Source of the DNA: a bacterium UBP2_UBA5202
GTDB taxonomy: Bacteria; Edwardsbacteria; AC1; EtOH8
Assembly (NCBI GenBank): GCA_002412795.1
Contig: DHVS01000001.1
Span: forward strand, 1 to 64,000
Direction: 5' to 3'
DNA: 64,000 bases
Shown here: positions 25,521 through 33,945 of the stretch, piece by piece
How positions within the stretch are numbered: the first letter of the stretch is position 1
Layout: each line of letters begins with the position of its first letter
Position numbers and translations under genes: made by a program
The notes under the pieces: model-generated
Database searches by the model: none
What the model was told of the DNA's origin: nothing
Seen by the model: only the letters and a program-made list of their open reading frames with translations

Positions 25521-25566
25521 CGAAGCAAGCGACTGAGCTCATGGTGATAAAGCAATAATGTAATAA

Positions 25567-25643
25567 GGGCGATTAGCTCAGTTGGTTAGAGCGTCTGCTT
25601 TACACGCAGAAGGCCGGGGGTTCGAGCCCCTCATTGCCCACCA
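25567..25643 (+). tRNA. tRNA-Val (anticodon TAC)
   Basis: Full cloverleaf: acceptor GGGCGAT / ATTGCCC, D arm with AGCTCAGTTGGTTAGAGC, anticodon stem TCTGC/GCAGA with loop TTTACAC (anticodon TAC at 25601-25603), T arm with GGTTCGAGCCCC, discriminator A and encoded CCA (25641-25643). It reads GUA and probably other GUN valine codons. Confidence 0.97.
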
Positions 25644-25793
25644 TCTTCGTGCAATATACTTGCACAATGCAATAGTTGCAGGAACATATTTGGCTGGTAC
25701 TCGTTTTTCCCCGCCAAAGCGGCATTATCCAGCAAGTTTTAAGGAAATATTTGTTGGCATAGATTATGCAAACTTAGTTATTGGAGGGTTGAG

Positions 25794-25994
25794 ATGGATA
25801 TTGTGGAGATAGGCAAAAACGCAGGCTTGGTTTGGAAAACACTGCATCAAAAAGGTTCCCAAACCTCTTCCAGTTTAAAAAAGCTTACCGGACTTGATGA
25901 CAAGAATTTATGTCTTGCCCTGGGATGGCTGGCCAGGGAGGGGAAGGTAACTTTCCACTCCGAAAAACGCAGCATCATGATAGTTCTCAAATAA
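25794..25994 (+). CDS. Small winged helix-turn-helix protein (DUF2582-like)
   Basis: A 66-residue single winged-helix domain: IGKNAGLVWKTLHQKG (helix 1), TSSSLKKLTGLDDKNLCLALGWLAREGK (helix-turn-helix) and VTFHSEKRSIMIVLK (wing). This matches the short winged-HTH family annotated as DUF2582, whose function is unknown. GGAGGG precedes the ATG. It stands alone between tRNA-Val and the surface-assembly operon and could regulate either neighbour, which is speculative. Confidence 0.75.
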   Translation: MDIVEIGKNAGLVWKTLHQKGSQTSSSLKKLTGLDDKNLCLALGWLAREGKVTFHSEKRSIMIVLK

Positions 25995-26169
25995 GCCTTT
26001 GATCGTTCCCGCCATCCTGAAAGATGTATTTTTTACATTGGGCAGTACATGGGTGGGTTTTTTGTCAAAAGCCCCAAAAATAAAACACAAAAAAGGAGAT
26101 AGCACGTCAAGGAAGAAATTACAAACCAAAGAAAAATTAACCAATATTAACTTATAAGGAGGAAGACTC

Positions 26170-26697
26170 ATGAAAAAGATCCTGCTTGCCAGCTTGGTGG
26201 TCGCTATGTTTGCCGGTATGGCAATGGCCCAGCCCGCGGACGTGAATTCCGCCCTGATCCCGGTCACGGTTCCGGTGGGCGGCGTGTTTCAGATGACCCT
26301 CAGCGCCGCAGCCATCAATTACCTGCCGCTGCTGCCGGGAGACTTCGACAACACCCAGACCATGGATGTCACCGTGCGCAGCAACTGGAAAGGCTATACC
26401 TGGATCCTGAAGGTGCAGCAGGACGGCTTGCTGACTGACGCACTCATCACCGAGGTCATCCCCAGCGTCAACTTCACCCATACCAGCACCGGCGGAGCTG
26501 GCGTCCGTGCCGATGCGGCTGCCACCGAATTCGTGACCGGAACGGCCACCACCTTCTACACCTGCGCTCTGGCCGAGCAGAAGAACGTGGGATCACCGAC
26601 GGTCATCCAGCAGCAGTATCAGCTGGCCGCCCCGGCAGACCAGGCGGCGGGCACCTACACCAACAACCTGACCTACACCCTGACCGTCACCCCGTAA
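26170..26697 (+). CDS. Secreted beta-sandwich subunit of a putative surface-assembly operon
   Basis: A 175-residue exported protein with a signal peptide (MKKILLASLVVAMFAGMAMA). The mature part is rich in Thr, Val and Ala beta strands and ends GTYTNNLTYTLTVTP, the strand pattern of spore-coat-U/DUF4402-like or pilin-like single-domain subunits. It has one Cys (in FYTCAL), so no intradomain disulfide. SD GGAGGA precedes the ATG. It is separated from the PapD-like chaperone and barrel genes by a hairpin terminator that would leave this gene more abundantly transcribed, as expected for a structural subunit. Function is inferred from context. Confidence 0.7.
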   Translation: MKKILLASLVVAMFAGMAMAQPADVNSALIPVTVPVGGVFQMTLSAAAINYLPLLPGDFDNTQTMDVTVRSNWKGYTWILKVQQDGLLTDALITEVIPSVNFTHTSTGGAGVRADAAATEFVTGTATTFYTCALAEQKNVGSPTVIQQQYQLAAPADQAAGTYTNNLTYTLTVTP

Positions 26698-26711
26698 TCG
26701 GACGGAACAGC

Positions 26712-26749
26712 AAGACGGGGCATCGCTTTTCAAAGGGGTGCCCCGTCTT
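26712..26749 (+). terminator. Internal terminator/attenuator between the subunit gene and assembly genes
   Basis: An 11-bp perfect stem (AAGACGGGGCA / TGCCCCGTCTT) with a 16-nt loop and a short T tract, 14 bp after the subunit stop. No clear promoter is seen between it and the next start (26771), so read-through probably supplies the downstream genes. Confidence 0.8.
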
Positions 26750-26770
26750 TAGCATTACATCTTTTTACTT

Positions 26771-27838
26771 ATGATCAGATATTTCAATCTTATCATTTTT
26801 TGTTTCCTGTCTGCGGCGCCATTGGCCCATGGCCAGGGGGTGATTTCGTTGAACGTTTGGCCGCCCCGGGTCGATTTGAACGTAACCCCGGGTGAAAGCA
26901 GGACCGGGCTGATCAATGTCAACAACCGGGGACTTGAGAGGGTTCAGGTGTTCTGCCAAATCAACGATGTTTCCATGGACAGATACGGCAACCTGCTTTA
27001 TCCCGAGGGGGGGACTTCGGCCACCTCCTGCGAACCCTGGATGAGCGTCAACCCGGAGAATTTTTTCCTATCCCAGGGCACCAGCCAACAGGTGCGCTAC
27101 ACTCTTAAAGTGCCCGAAAACGCGGCCGGCACTTATCTGGCTTCGGCCTTTTTCCAGACCAAGCCCCAGGAAGGCGGCAAGGGAACCGGCAGCCGGCTTT
27201 CCGCCAGGCTGGGGGTTTTGTTCATTCTGACCGTCAGCAACACCGGCTTCAAGGACGGCGAGTTAAGCGCACTGGCAATGAGCAGTTCCACCAAAGAAAA
27301 TGCAGCCCAGGTAGAACTGGGATTTTTGAATAAGGGTAACATACTGATCCGGCCCAAGGGGACCATAGAGATAAAGACCGAAGAAGGATTCACGGTCTCC
27401 AAGGTGCTGCTTAACGAGGAAAATCAGGCGGTGCTGCCGAGATCCGAAAGGGTCTTTCGCATCCCGCTCAGCGATATAAAATCCGGCATTTACAACCTTT
27501 TCGCCACGGTTGATTTCGGCGGATCGGAGATCCTCTCGGGAGAGTCCCGGGTCAACCTGATCGTCGAGGCCTCCCGCCACAGCTGGCCCATACCGCAGTC
27601 CAGAAACCCGATCAAGAAGACGACGGACAAAGACGCCAAGCCTGCGGTAAAGGCAAGCCCCGAAGAGGTCAAGGCCATGTATGATCTGGCCACCAGGCAG
27701 TACGCCTCCGGGGATTACGAAGCTTCTTTGACCACCTGGCAAAAATTGCTGAGGGCCGACCCGGCTCACAGTTCGGCCAGGAAGAACATGGAGCGGACCA
27801 AGACCAAAATTCAGGCATTAAAAAAGATAAAAGGCTAA
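26771..27838 (+). CDS. PapD-like periplasmic chaperone with a C-terminal TPR tail
   Basis: A 355-residue exported protein: a signal peptide (about residues 1-23), then two Ig-like domains (about 24-275) of the fimbrial-chaperone type. Examples are LNVWPPRVDLNVTPGESRTG, SVNPENFFLSQGTSQQVRYTL, and a second domain with FLNKGNILIRPKGTIEIKT. After a basic linker, residues 296-355 form a TPR-like helical pair (YASGDYEASLTTWQKLLRAD ... KKIKG). That tail is nearly repeated at the C terminus of the next gene product. Ordinary PapD proteins are about 230 residues and lack it. The next gene starts directly after this stop codon. Confidence 0.75.
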   Translation: MIRYFNLIIFCFLSAAPLAHGQGVISLNVWPPRVDLNVTPGESRTGLINVNNRGLERVQVFCQINDVSMDRYGNLLYPEGGTSATSCEPWMSVNPENFFLSQGTSQQVRYTLKVPENAAGTYLASAFFQTKPQEGGKGTGSRLSARLGVLFILTVSNTGFKDGELSALAMSSSTKENAAQVELGFLNKGNILIRPKGTIEIKTEEGFTVSKVLLNEENQAVLPRSERVFRIPLSDIKSGIYNLFATVDFGGSEILSGESRVNLIVEASRHSWPIPQSRNPIKKTTDKDAKPAVKASPEEVKAMYDLATRQYASGDYEASLTTWQKLLRADPAHSSARKNMERTKTKIQALKKIKG

Positions 27839-30289
27839 ATGCTCAAATCACTCAAAATCATAGCAACGCTTTTAACGATTGTCCCGGCCCTGGTTTGGGC
27901 CGAGGGTCAGTTTAGCATTACCTATGGTTTTGAGAACGGCAACAGCTTGACCGGATATCATTATGGCCGGCAGGAATACCGCCACTCACTCAAGTCCACG
28001 CTTGACAAAAAAATGAGCGGCTACAGCCTGCTGTCAGAAGTATCTTTGTTTTACAGCAACTTGGATCGGACCCACTTGCAGACAATCAGGGTCGGGTTTA
28101 ACGATATAACTCTGGACCAAAGCCTGATAAACATCAGTCTGGGGGACAATACGTCCGGCCTGCCCTACAACTCAGGCATGTTCTACAACCGGTTCCGGGG
28201 CGGACAGGCTGATTATAAATACCGGTGGGCCAGCGCCGGGGTTTTCGGAGGGACCCCTTCGGATCTGTACCGCAGGGGAACGTCATTGAGCAGCCGGAAC
28301 GTTTTCGGGTCATATCTCGGGATCAGGCCGGCGGGGTGGCTCTCGGAGAAATTTTTCATATATAACGAAGCCAGCAGCCTGGCGGAGGACACTTTGTCCC
28401 GACGGGCCGTCGGTTTCGGGCAGCAGCTGGATATCACCACTTCCTGGGGCCTTGAAATGATGCTGTCCACTGCCTGGAAAAAAAGACAGGAGGAGAGAGG
28501 CGGTGCGACCATCACCCGTTCCGCCCCGTCGGTGTCCAGCAATCTGACCTGGGCCGCAGAAAAATACCGGGTCTCGGGAGGCATGGATTTTCTGGGAGCC
28601 CATTTCCGGCCCATGCAGGACCGGAACCAATATGGGCCCAGGCTCTATGCCGGTTGGAGGCCCAATAAAATACTGGGGCTGAACGGCAGGTTCGCCAACA
28701 ACAACGCCGACGGGGATACTTCGTATCCCATGATCACCAATACCTGGGGTGGGGGCTCCAGTCTGACCCTGCCCAATCTTCCTTCGCTGCAGATGGGTTA
28801 CACTAGCACCGACAACAAGGTCTACTGGGGCGGGCTGAATGCCAGGCGCTATGTTTCTGACAACAAATTTTTTGAGCTCAAGCAACGGGCCAACCGTTTT
28901 GAGATGGGCCTCAGGTTTCAAACCGACCACCGGACCGAGCTGCTGCATCAATCCATGGATGCCTCCAGGCATTCCTGGCGGTTGACGCCGCTCTATCGGG
29001 CGCAGTTGGCCACTTTCTGGCTGAGCGGTGAATTCGACCGGTGGAGCGACACCAAACAATCCAGCCAGGGACAGTTCAATCGTTTTCGGGCCGGCGGCGA
29101 CTTTGGTCTGTGGAGCGGCAGCCGGGCCAACCTGGAGCTGGGGTTCGATGACCGGACTGAAAGCTATTACGGGCGCAGTGGAAGCTTTGTGGCCAGCCTG
29201 AAGTTTAAACTCAACCTGACCAGGAACTACCATTTGGACCTATCCTGGTGGAATGACAATGTGGTGAACCAGGATACGGGATTCTTTTACCTGAGGGACC
29301 GCTCCCGGTTGGGATTGTTCATTACCCGGAAGATGGATGTTTCCGGCAAAGGACTGGAGGGCAGGATATTCATGGACGCCAATAAGAACGGAATTCAGGA
29401 GTCTGGAGAATACGGCCTGCCCGGCATCATCCTGAACCTGTCGGACGGACGGCGGGCCATTACCGACCGAAGCGGCAAGTATTATTTCACCAATATCAGC
29501 CAGAATCAACCGTCAGTAAAAGTGGACCTGGCAACCCTGTCCGCGGAATACAATCTCATAGGGTCCGGAGAAAAGCACGCTTCCCTGGGGGGGTGGAGCC
29601 CGGCCCAGGTCAATTTCGCTGTTTCGGCCCTGGGAGGGGTCAAGGGCCGGGTTTTCCTGGACCAAAACAGCAACGGAATTTTTGACGGGGACGACCAGGG
29701 GATCTCCGGAGTGATGCTGACCATGCAGCCGTCCAATTCGGCCGCGGTCACCAACGGCGGAGGGATGTTCCGCATCACCAACGCCCCCACCGGCCAGCAG
29801 GCTCTGATCATAGACCCAAACACCATCCCCCCGGATTTTGAACTTAAGAGCGAACCTTCCCTGCAGGTCAGCATCAAGCAGGGGGAGGTGACCAATAACC
29901 TGGAATTTGTGCTGGCCAAAAAGGTCAGGCCGGTCAAGAAGGTGGTCTTCGGCGGGATAAGCACGGTGAAAGTATCCGAGGCTTCTGCTATGCCGGCTTC
30001 CGTTTCTCCCAAAGCCGCGGCCAACAAACCGGTTCCCGGCAGCTCCAGGGTGGTAACGCCCCGCCCGGGTTCGGTGCCGGCGCCGGCGGTATCCGGGCCA
30101 AAGCTTTCGCCGTCCGAAATAGATGCGTTATATAAGGAAGGTTCCAAGCTGTTCTCTTCCGGTGATTACCAGGGAGCCCTGAAGATGTGGCAGAAGATCT
30201 TGTCATCCGAACCCGGCCATGCCAGCGCCAAAAGGAATCTTGAACGGACCAGGCAAAAGCTGGAGGCCCAGCGAAAAGCCAAAGGATGA
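27839..30289 (+). CDS. Outer-membrane beta-barrel with two SdrD-B-like domains and a TPR tail (usher-like role proposed)
   Basis: An 816-residue exported protein. A signal peptide (1-21) precedes about 480 residues of alternating amphipathic strands rich in Tyr/Trp/Arg, the look of a large outer-membrane barrel (about 22-500). Then come two SdrD-B/Cna-B-like domains (about 504-590, GRIFMDANKNGIQESGEYGL; about 599-690, GRVFLDQNSNGIFDGDDQGI), each with a DxNxNG Asp/Asn calcium-type loop. A Pro/Ala/Val linker (about 700-755) and a TPR-like tail follow (757-816, SSGDYQGALKMWQKILSSEP). No standard usher signature is recognised. Its position after a PapD-like chaperone and a secreted subunit suggests it is the outer-membrane assembly platform. 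Confidence 0.7.
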   Translation: MLKSLKIIATLLTIVPALVWAEGQFSITYGFENGNSLTGYHYGRQEYRHSLKSTLDKKMSGYSLLSEVSLFYSNLDRTHLQTIRVGFNDITLDQSLINISLGDNTSGLPYNSGMFYNRFRGGQADYKYRWASAGVFGGTPSDLYRRGTSLSSRNVFGSYLGIRPAGWLSEKFFIYNEASSLAEDTLSRRAVGFGQQLDITTSWGLEMMLSTAWKKRQEERGGATITRSAPSVSSNLTWAAEKYRVSGGMDFLGAHFRPMQDRNQYGPRLYAGWRPNKILGLNGRFANNNADGDTSYPMITNTWGGGSSLTLPNLPSLQMGYTSTDNKVYWGGLNARRYVSDNKFFELKQRANRFEMGLRFQTDHRTELLHQSMDASRHSWRLTPLYRAQLATFWLSGEFDRWSDTKQSSQGQFNRFRAGGDFGLWSGSRANLELGFDDRTESYYGRSGSFVASLKFKLNLTRNYHLDLSWWNDNVVNQDTGFFYLRDRSRLGLFITRKMDVSGKGLEGRIFMDANKNGIQESGEYGLPGIILNLSDGRRAITDRSGKYYFTNISQNQPSVKVDLATLSAEYNLIGSGEKHASLGGWSPAQVNFAVSALGGVKGRVFLDQNSNGIFDGDDQGISGVMLTMQPSNSAAVTNGGGMFRITNAPTGQQALIIDPNTIPPDFELKSEPSLQVSIKQGEVTNNLEFVLAKKVRPVKKVVFGGISTVKVSEASAMPASVSPKAAANKPVPGSSRVVTPRPGSVPAPAVSGPKLSPSEIDALYKEGSKLFSSGDYQGALKMWQKILSSEPGHASAKRNLERTRQKLEAQRKAKG

Positions 30290-30299
30290 TCAAACGATA

Positions 30300-30332
30300 A
30301 AAAAGCCCCCCGCCTAAAGCGGGGGGCTTTTT
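30300..30332. terminator. Bidirectional intrinsic terminator
   Basis: A 14-bp perfect stem (AAAAAGCCCCCCGC / GCGGGGGGCTTTTT) with a five-base loop, between the convergent barrel gene (+) and phoR (-). Confidence 0.95.
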
Positions 30333-30346
30333 ATTTGCCAACGATA

Positions 30347-32101
30347 TTAAGCCAGGGGGATCTTGATCCAGAAGCGGCTGCCTTTTCCCAGAACGCTTTC
30401 GGCCCCGGCGCTTCCCCCGTGCAGCTCGGCGATGTGCTTGACGATGGCCAGACCCAGGCCGGTGCCCCCCATTTCCCGGGAGCGGGCCCGGTCCACCCGG
30501 TAGAACCGCTCGAACAGGCGGGGCAGGTTCTCCCGGCTGATGCCGGGGCCGTTGTCGGATACCGAAAGGATCAGGGCATTTTCCCGGATCTCGGCCGCCA
30601 GATCTATCCAGCTGTTCCGGGGCGCGTACTTGACGGCGTTGTCCAGCAGGTTGCCCAGGGCCGAGGCCATTTTATCAATATCCATCTGCACCGGCTGCTG
30701 ACCGGCCTTGTCATTGGTTTGAACCTGATGGTTCTTTTCGGCGATCCGGGTCTTTAGATTGTCAACGGTCCGTTCCAGCAGGGGGCCGACAGCGGAGGGG
30801 ACCTTGTTGAGAGTGTAATTTCCCGACTCAATGGCCGAGAGCTCCAGCAGATCGTTCACTAATTTACTCATCCGCAGCGATTGGGCGTGGATCCGCCCCA
30901 GGAAATCCTCCAGCTGCGGACGATTGTCAATGGCGCCGTCCAGCAGGGCTTCGGAAAAACCATTGATGGCCGAGAGCGGGGTTTTTAGCTCGTGGGAAAC
31001 GTTGGCCACAAAATCCTTGCGGATTCGCTCCAGCATCTTAAGCCGGGTGATGTCAGAAGACACCAGCACCCAGCCCCGCAGGCTTTCCTGGTCCACGATG
31101 GCGGCGATCCGGACGATGTAAAATTTCTTTTCCCACTCCAGCTCGATCCATTCCCGCTGCTCCTTTACCAGCTGTTCCATGATGGGGCTGCGGATGGCCT
31201 CCAAAAGAAGCCGGCCCCTTGCCTGGCCGGGGTCCAGCCCGAACATTTCGGCGGCGGCGTGGTTCACCATCCTTATCACCTGGCGCTGGTCCAGGGTGAT
31301 CACTCCTTCGCTCATTCCCTCCAACACTGCGGCCAGGTTGCTCCTTTGTTCGGACAGGTCGCTGACGGTCCCCTCCCAGGATTGGGCCAGATGGTTCAGG
31401 GTCCTGGCCACCAGGGCCGTCTCCCGGCTGCTCTTGGTCAGGGGAGCCCGGGCTTTAAGGTCTCCGGATGAAAGCCGGCGGGCGGTTTGTTCAATGTCCC
31501 TGATGGCCTCGATCTCGGGGCGCCAGGCCAGACTGACCAAAAGCCAGAGCAGGGCCGCACTCAAGATCAGCCCGATGATCACGCCGGCCAGCAATTGTTT
31601 CTGGTAACTTTTCAGCCCCGCCCAGGGCCAGGCGATCCGGCAGTACCCCCAAAGGTTTTTTCCCGACCTGACCGGGACGGCAAAATAGAGCATTTCCATT
31701 TTAAGGGTTTGGCTGTACCTTAAAGCATGGCCCAGTCCTTTTTGCCTGGCCATGGTGATCTCCGGCCGGCCCAGATGGTTGTCCATGGCCTTGAGCCCGG
31801 CGGCATCCTCCTCTGAATCCCCCAGCACCCGGCCCAGGCTGTCGATGATGGTCACCCTTTTGGCCAGCGCCGCGGACTGGACCTGGGCCAGGGAGTCGAT
31901 GTTGAGTCCGGGGTCCTCCGCCAGTTTTTGGGATATTTCGGAACTGATCAACAGGGCCTGTCCCTGCAGCCCGTCCAGGGCCAGGCTCAGCAGGTGCTGC
32001 CGGGTGCTGAAATACAGGTAAAGGGAGAATCCGCTCAACACCACCAAAACCGAGACCAGGCCGGCCGAGGCCAGTTTTATTTTAAGGCTGGGATGCGTCA
32101 T
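30347..32101 (-). CDS. phoR: PhoR-like membrane sensor histidine kinase
   Basis: A 584-residue inner-membrane kinase. First span about residues 12-31, periplasmic domain to about 165, second span about 168-190, HAMP (about 192-245), PAS (about 255-360, with GMSEGVITLDQRQVIRMVNHAA), HisKA with FVANVSHELKTPLSAINGF (phospho-acceptor His about 370), and HATPase_c with DNAVKYAPRN, SDNGPGI and GGTGLGLAIVKHIAE. The gene starts within the last 4 bp of the response-regulator gene. Adjacent Pst and PhoU genes point to phosphate sensing; unlike E. coli PhoR it has a sizeable periplasmic domain. The PhoR name rests on context. Confidence 0.9.
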   Translation of the reverse strand: MTHPSLKIKLASAGLVSVLVVLSGFSLYLYFSTRQHLLSLALDGLQGQALLISSEISQKLAEDPGLNIDSLAQVQSAALAKRVTIIDSLGRVLGDSEEDAAGLKAMDNHLGRPEITMARQKGLGHALRYSQTLKMEMLYFAVPVRSGKNLWGYCRIAWPWAGLKSYQKQLLAGVIIGLILSAALLWLLVSLAWRPEIEAIRDIEQTARRLSSGDLKARAPLTKSSRETALVARTLNHLAQSWEGTVSDLSEQRSNLAAVLEGMSEGVITLDQRQVIRMVNHAAAEMFGLDPGQARGRLLLEAIRSPIMEQLVKEQREWIELEWEKKFYIVRIAAIVDQESLRGWVLVSSDITRLKMLERIRKDFVANVSHELKTPLSAINGFSEALLDGAIDNRPQLEDFLGRIHAQSLRMSKLVNDLLELSAIESGNYTLNKVPSAVGPLLERTVDNLKTRIAEKNHQVQTNDKAGQQPVQMDIDKMASALGNLLDNAVKYAPRNSWIDLAAEIRENALILSVSDNGPGISRENLPRLFERFYRVDRARSREMGGTGLGLAIVKHIAELHGGSAGAESVLGKGSRFWIKIPLA

Positions 32102-32784
32102 TCTTCCTCTTTAAGTTTGTAGCCGAAGGATTTGACGGTCAGAATGGCTCCGTCCAGCAGGGGGATCTTTTTCCGCAGATGACGGATATGAACGTCCACC
32201 GTCCGGTTGCCGCCGTAGTAGTCCTGGCCCCAGACGGCGTTGAGGATCTGCTCCCGGGAGAGCACCCGGCCGGGGCGTTTAAGCAGGTATTCCAGCAGGC
32301 CGAACTCCTTGGCGGTCAGTTCCACCTCCTTTTTGCTGACTGTGACCACATGGCGCTCGCCGTCCAGCATCATCTTTCCGTAATTCAAAACCGCCTTGGT
32401 TTCTTCCGGCGGCTGGTTGCGGCGGAAGATGGCCCGGATCCGGGCCATCAGTTCCTTGGGGCTGAAAGGCTTGGTCAGGTAGTCGTCGGCCCCCATCTCC
32501 AGGCCCACTATCTTGTCGGTCTCCTCGGCCTTGGCGGTCAGCATGATGATGGGCAGCCTTTTGGTGGCCGGCTCGGAACGGAGGATCCGGCAAAGTTCCA
32601 GGCCTTCCATCCCGGGCAGCATCAGGTCCAGCACCAGCAGGTCGGGGGGCTGGCGACGGATGCGCTCCAGGGCCCGTTGGCCGTCGGAGATGGCCTCGGA
32701 TCTGAAGCCGTCCTTTTTAAGGTAATGCTCCACCAGGTCGGCGATGTCCCGCTCGTCCTCCACTATATAAATAAGTTTCGCCAT
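32098..32784 (-). CDS. phoB: PhoB-like response regulator (OmpR/PhoB family)
   Basis: A 228-residue DNA-binding regulator. The receiver domain (1-120) has the acidic pair EDE, phospho-acceptor Asp in LLVLDLMLPGMEGL, the switch Thr in IIMLTAKAEE and Lys in YLTKPFSPKEL. The OmpR-type winged helix (about 130-228) contains LTAKEFGLLEYLLKRPGRVLSR and RTVDVHIRHLRKKI. It overlaps phoR by 4 bp. It is transcribed divergently from the PHP gene, with TTAAC-type repeats in the shared control region. It probably controls the Pst, porin and PHP genes through those repeats. Confidence 0.93.
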   Translation of the reverse strand: MAKLIYIVEDERDIADLVEHYLKKDGFRSEAISDGQRALERIRRQPPDLLVLDLMLPGMEGLELCRILRSEPATKRLPIIMLTAKAEETDKIVGLEMGADDYLTKPFSPKELMARIRAIFRRNQPPEETKAVLNYGKMMLDGERHVVTVSKKEVELTAKEFGLLEYLLKRPGRVLSREQILNAVWGQDYYGGNRTVDVHIRHLRKKIPLLDGAILTVKSFGYKLKEEE

Positions 32785-32883
32785 AAGTACCCCCGGTTGA
32801 AAATTGCTTTTTAGAAAACCGTTATATTACAATGATAATAAAAAACCGGGCCAATGTAAAGTGAAAAAGAGATGAAGCTAATG

Positions 32884-32968
32884 TTAAGGGGCGGTTAACT
32901 TCCCGCCAAACCATTTCACATTAAATTAACATAAGCCATACGGGAAAGAAACGCGGCCGGGTTATATT
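32884..32968 (+). promoter_or_regulatory. Putative Pho boxes and -10 in the phoB/PHP control region
   Basis: Two 11-bp-spaced pairs: TTAAGG (32884) / TTAACT (32895), and TTCACA (32915) / TTAACA (32926). A -10 hexamer TATATT lies at 32963-32968, 31 nt after the second pair. The same 31-nt gap occurs upstream of the porin-pst operon and of the second pst operon. Confidence 0.6.
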
Positions 32969-32997
32969 TGGGCCGTGAACATTTTAAATGCAACATC

Positions 32998-33150
32998 ATG
33001 AAAAATGAAACATCCTTTTTGACCCGGTATGGTTTGGTATTAGTGGGAGTGGGTTATGTTTTGTTCTTAGCCTGGTTATTGGTCCTTAAAAATATGTCTG
33101 GCCCGGAACCTGTCAAGCTCTGTCGTCCGCCAATCCGCAGTTCCCAATAG
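32998..33150 (+). CDS. Possible small single-span membrane protein upstream of the PHP gene
   Basis: A 50-codon frame with one hydrophobic span (about residues 10-31, YGLVLVGVGYVLFLAWLLVL) and a short tail. It begins about 23 nt after the predicted transcript start and ends inside the Shine-Dalgarno region of the next gene. No good ribosome-binding site is seen, so it may be a leader peptide, a real small membrane protein, or chance. Confidence 0.35.
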   Translation: MKNETSFLTRYGLVLVGVGYVLFLAWLLVLKNMSGPEPVKLCRPPIRSSQ

Positions 33151-33162
33151 GAGGCAATACAA

Positions 33163-33876
33163 ATGGGTAAAGCCGATCTTCACATCCACACCAACTACTC
33201 CGACGGCTCCGCCACCGTGATGCAGGTGCTGCGCCGGGCGGTGGAAATGGGGCTGGATACCATAGCCATCACCGATCACAATGAGATCGCCGGGGCCGTA
33301 AAAGCCAGGGAACTGGCGGAGCGGTGGGGCCTGAAAATAGATGTGATAATCGGGGAAGAGATCACCACCTCGGACGGGCATGTGGTGGGGCTTTTCCTGA
33401 AAGAAAAGATCAGGCCCCTGTTGACCGCCCAGGCCACGGTGGACGAGATCCACCGGCAGGGCGGGTTGGCGGTGGCGGTGCACCCGTTCTCGCTCTGGCT
33501 AAAGCTATTCAACTGCGGCGGGGTGGGGCGGCTGGCGGAACGCCTCCAATTCGACGCCATAGAGGTGGCCAACGGAGCCTTGACCGAAACCTTCAGCAAC
33601 CAGTACACCAAGGCCTATAACAACAAGGTGATAAAACTGGCCGGAGTGGGCGGCTCAGACGCCCACACCATAGAGGCTTTGGGCCAGGCCTATACAATGT
33701 TTCCCGGGCGCGGCGCCGCCTGGCTCAGGAACGCAATCATTCATAAAGCCACCAGATCTGTTTTAACGGGCTCCCGGTTTAAGGCCCTGCTGGACTTCAT
33801 AACTGACCACTTAAAAGGCAAGCTGGCCCTGTACGGTCCCCAGGGCGGGCGGCTGGGGCAGGTTGATACGGTTTAA
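33163..33876 (+). CDS. PHP-domain metal-dependent phosphoesterase
   Basis: A 237-residue PHP-fold hydrolase. Metal-ligand motifs are all present: DLHIHTNYSDGS (residues 5-16), ITDHNE (about 36-41), GEEITT (about 64), VAVHPFS (about 106) and GGSDAHT (about 163-169). Relatives cleave phosphate from nucleotide bisphosphates or histidinol phosphate. Its place beside PhoB/PhoR, behind TTAAC-type boxes, suggests it releases phosphate under starvation; the substrate is not shown. AGGAGG lies 10 nt before the ATG. Confidence 0.87.
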   Translation: MGKADLHIHTNYSDGSATVMQVLRRAVEMGLDTIAITDHNEIAGAVKARELAERWGLKIDVIIGEEITTSDGHVVGLFLKEKIRPLLTAQATVDEIHRQGGLAVAVHPFSLWLKLFNCGGVGRLAERLQFDAIEVANGALTETFSNQYTKAYNNKVIKLAGVGGSDAHTIEALGQAYTMFPGRGAAWLRNAIIHKATRSVLTGSRFKALLDFITDHLKGKLALYGPQGGRLGQVDTV

Positions 33877-33926
33877 CACTATCTTAATCTGCGGGAAAAA
33901 CGAACAAAATATTTCCGGGATATAAT
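33873..33926 (+). promoter_or_regulatory. Putative Pho box and -10 for the porin-pstSCAB operon
   Basis: TTAACA (33873-33878, overlapping the PHP stop) and TTAATC (33884-33889) are spaced 11 bp apart. TATAAT lies at 33921-33926 after a 31-nt gap. No -35 hexamer is visible 17 bp upstream of the -10, as expected for an activator-dependent promoter. Confidence 0.65.
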
Positions 33927-33945
33927 AGGCCAGGATCAAATATAA

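Noticed and set aside
25582..25812. A 76-codon frame across tRNA-Val and the following spacer
   Set aside because: It reads through the tRNA itself, and its end overlaps the start of the well-supported winged-helix gene in another frame.
25567..26169. tRNA-Val as an integration site for a genomic island
   Set aside because: No duplicate of the tRNA 3' end and no integrase is seen downstream within the window.
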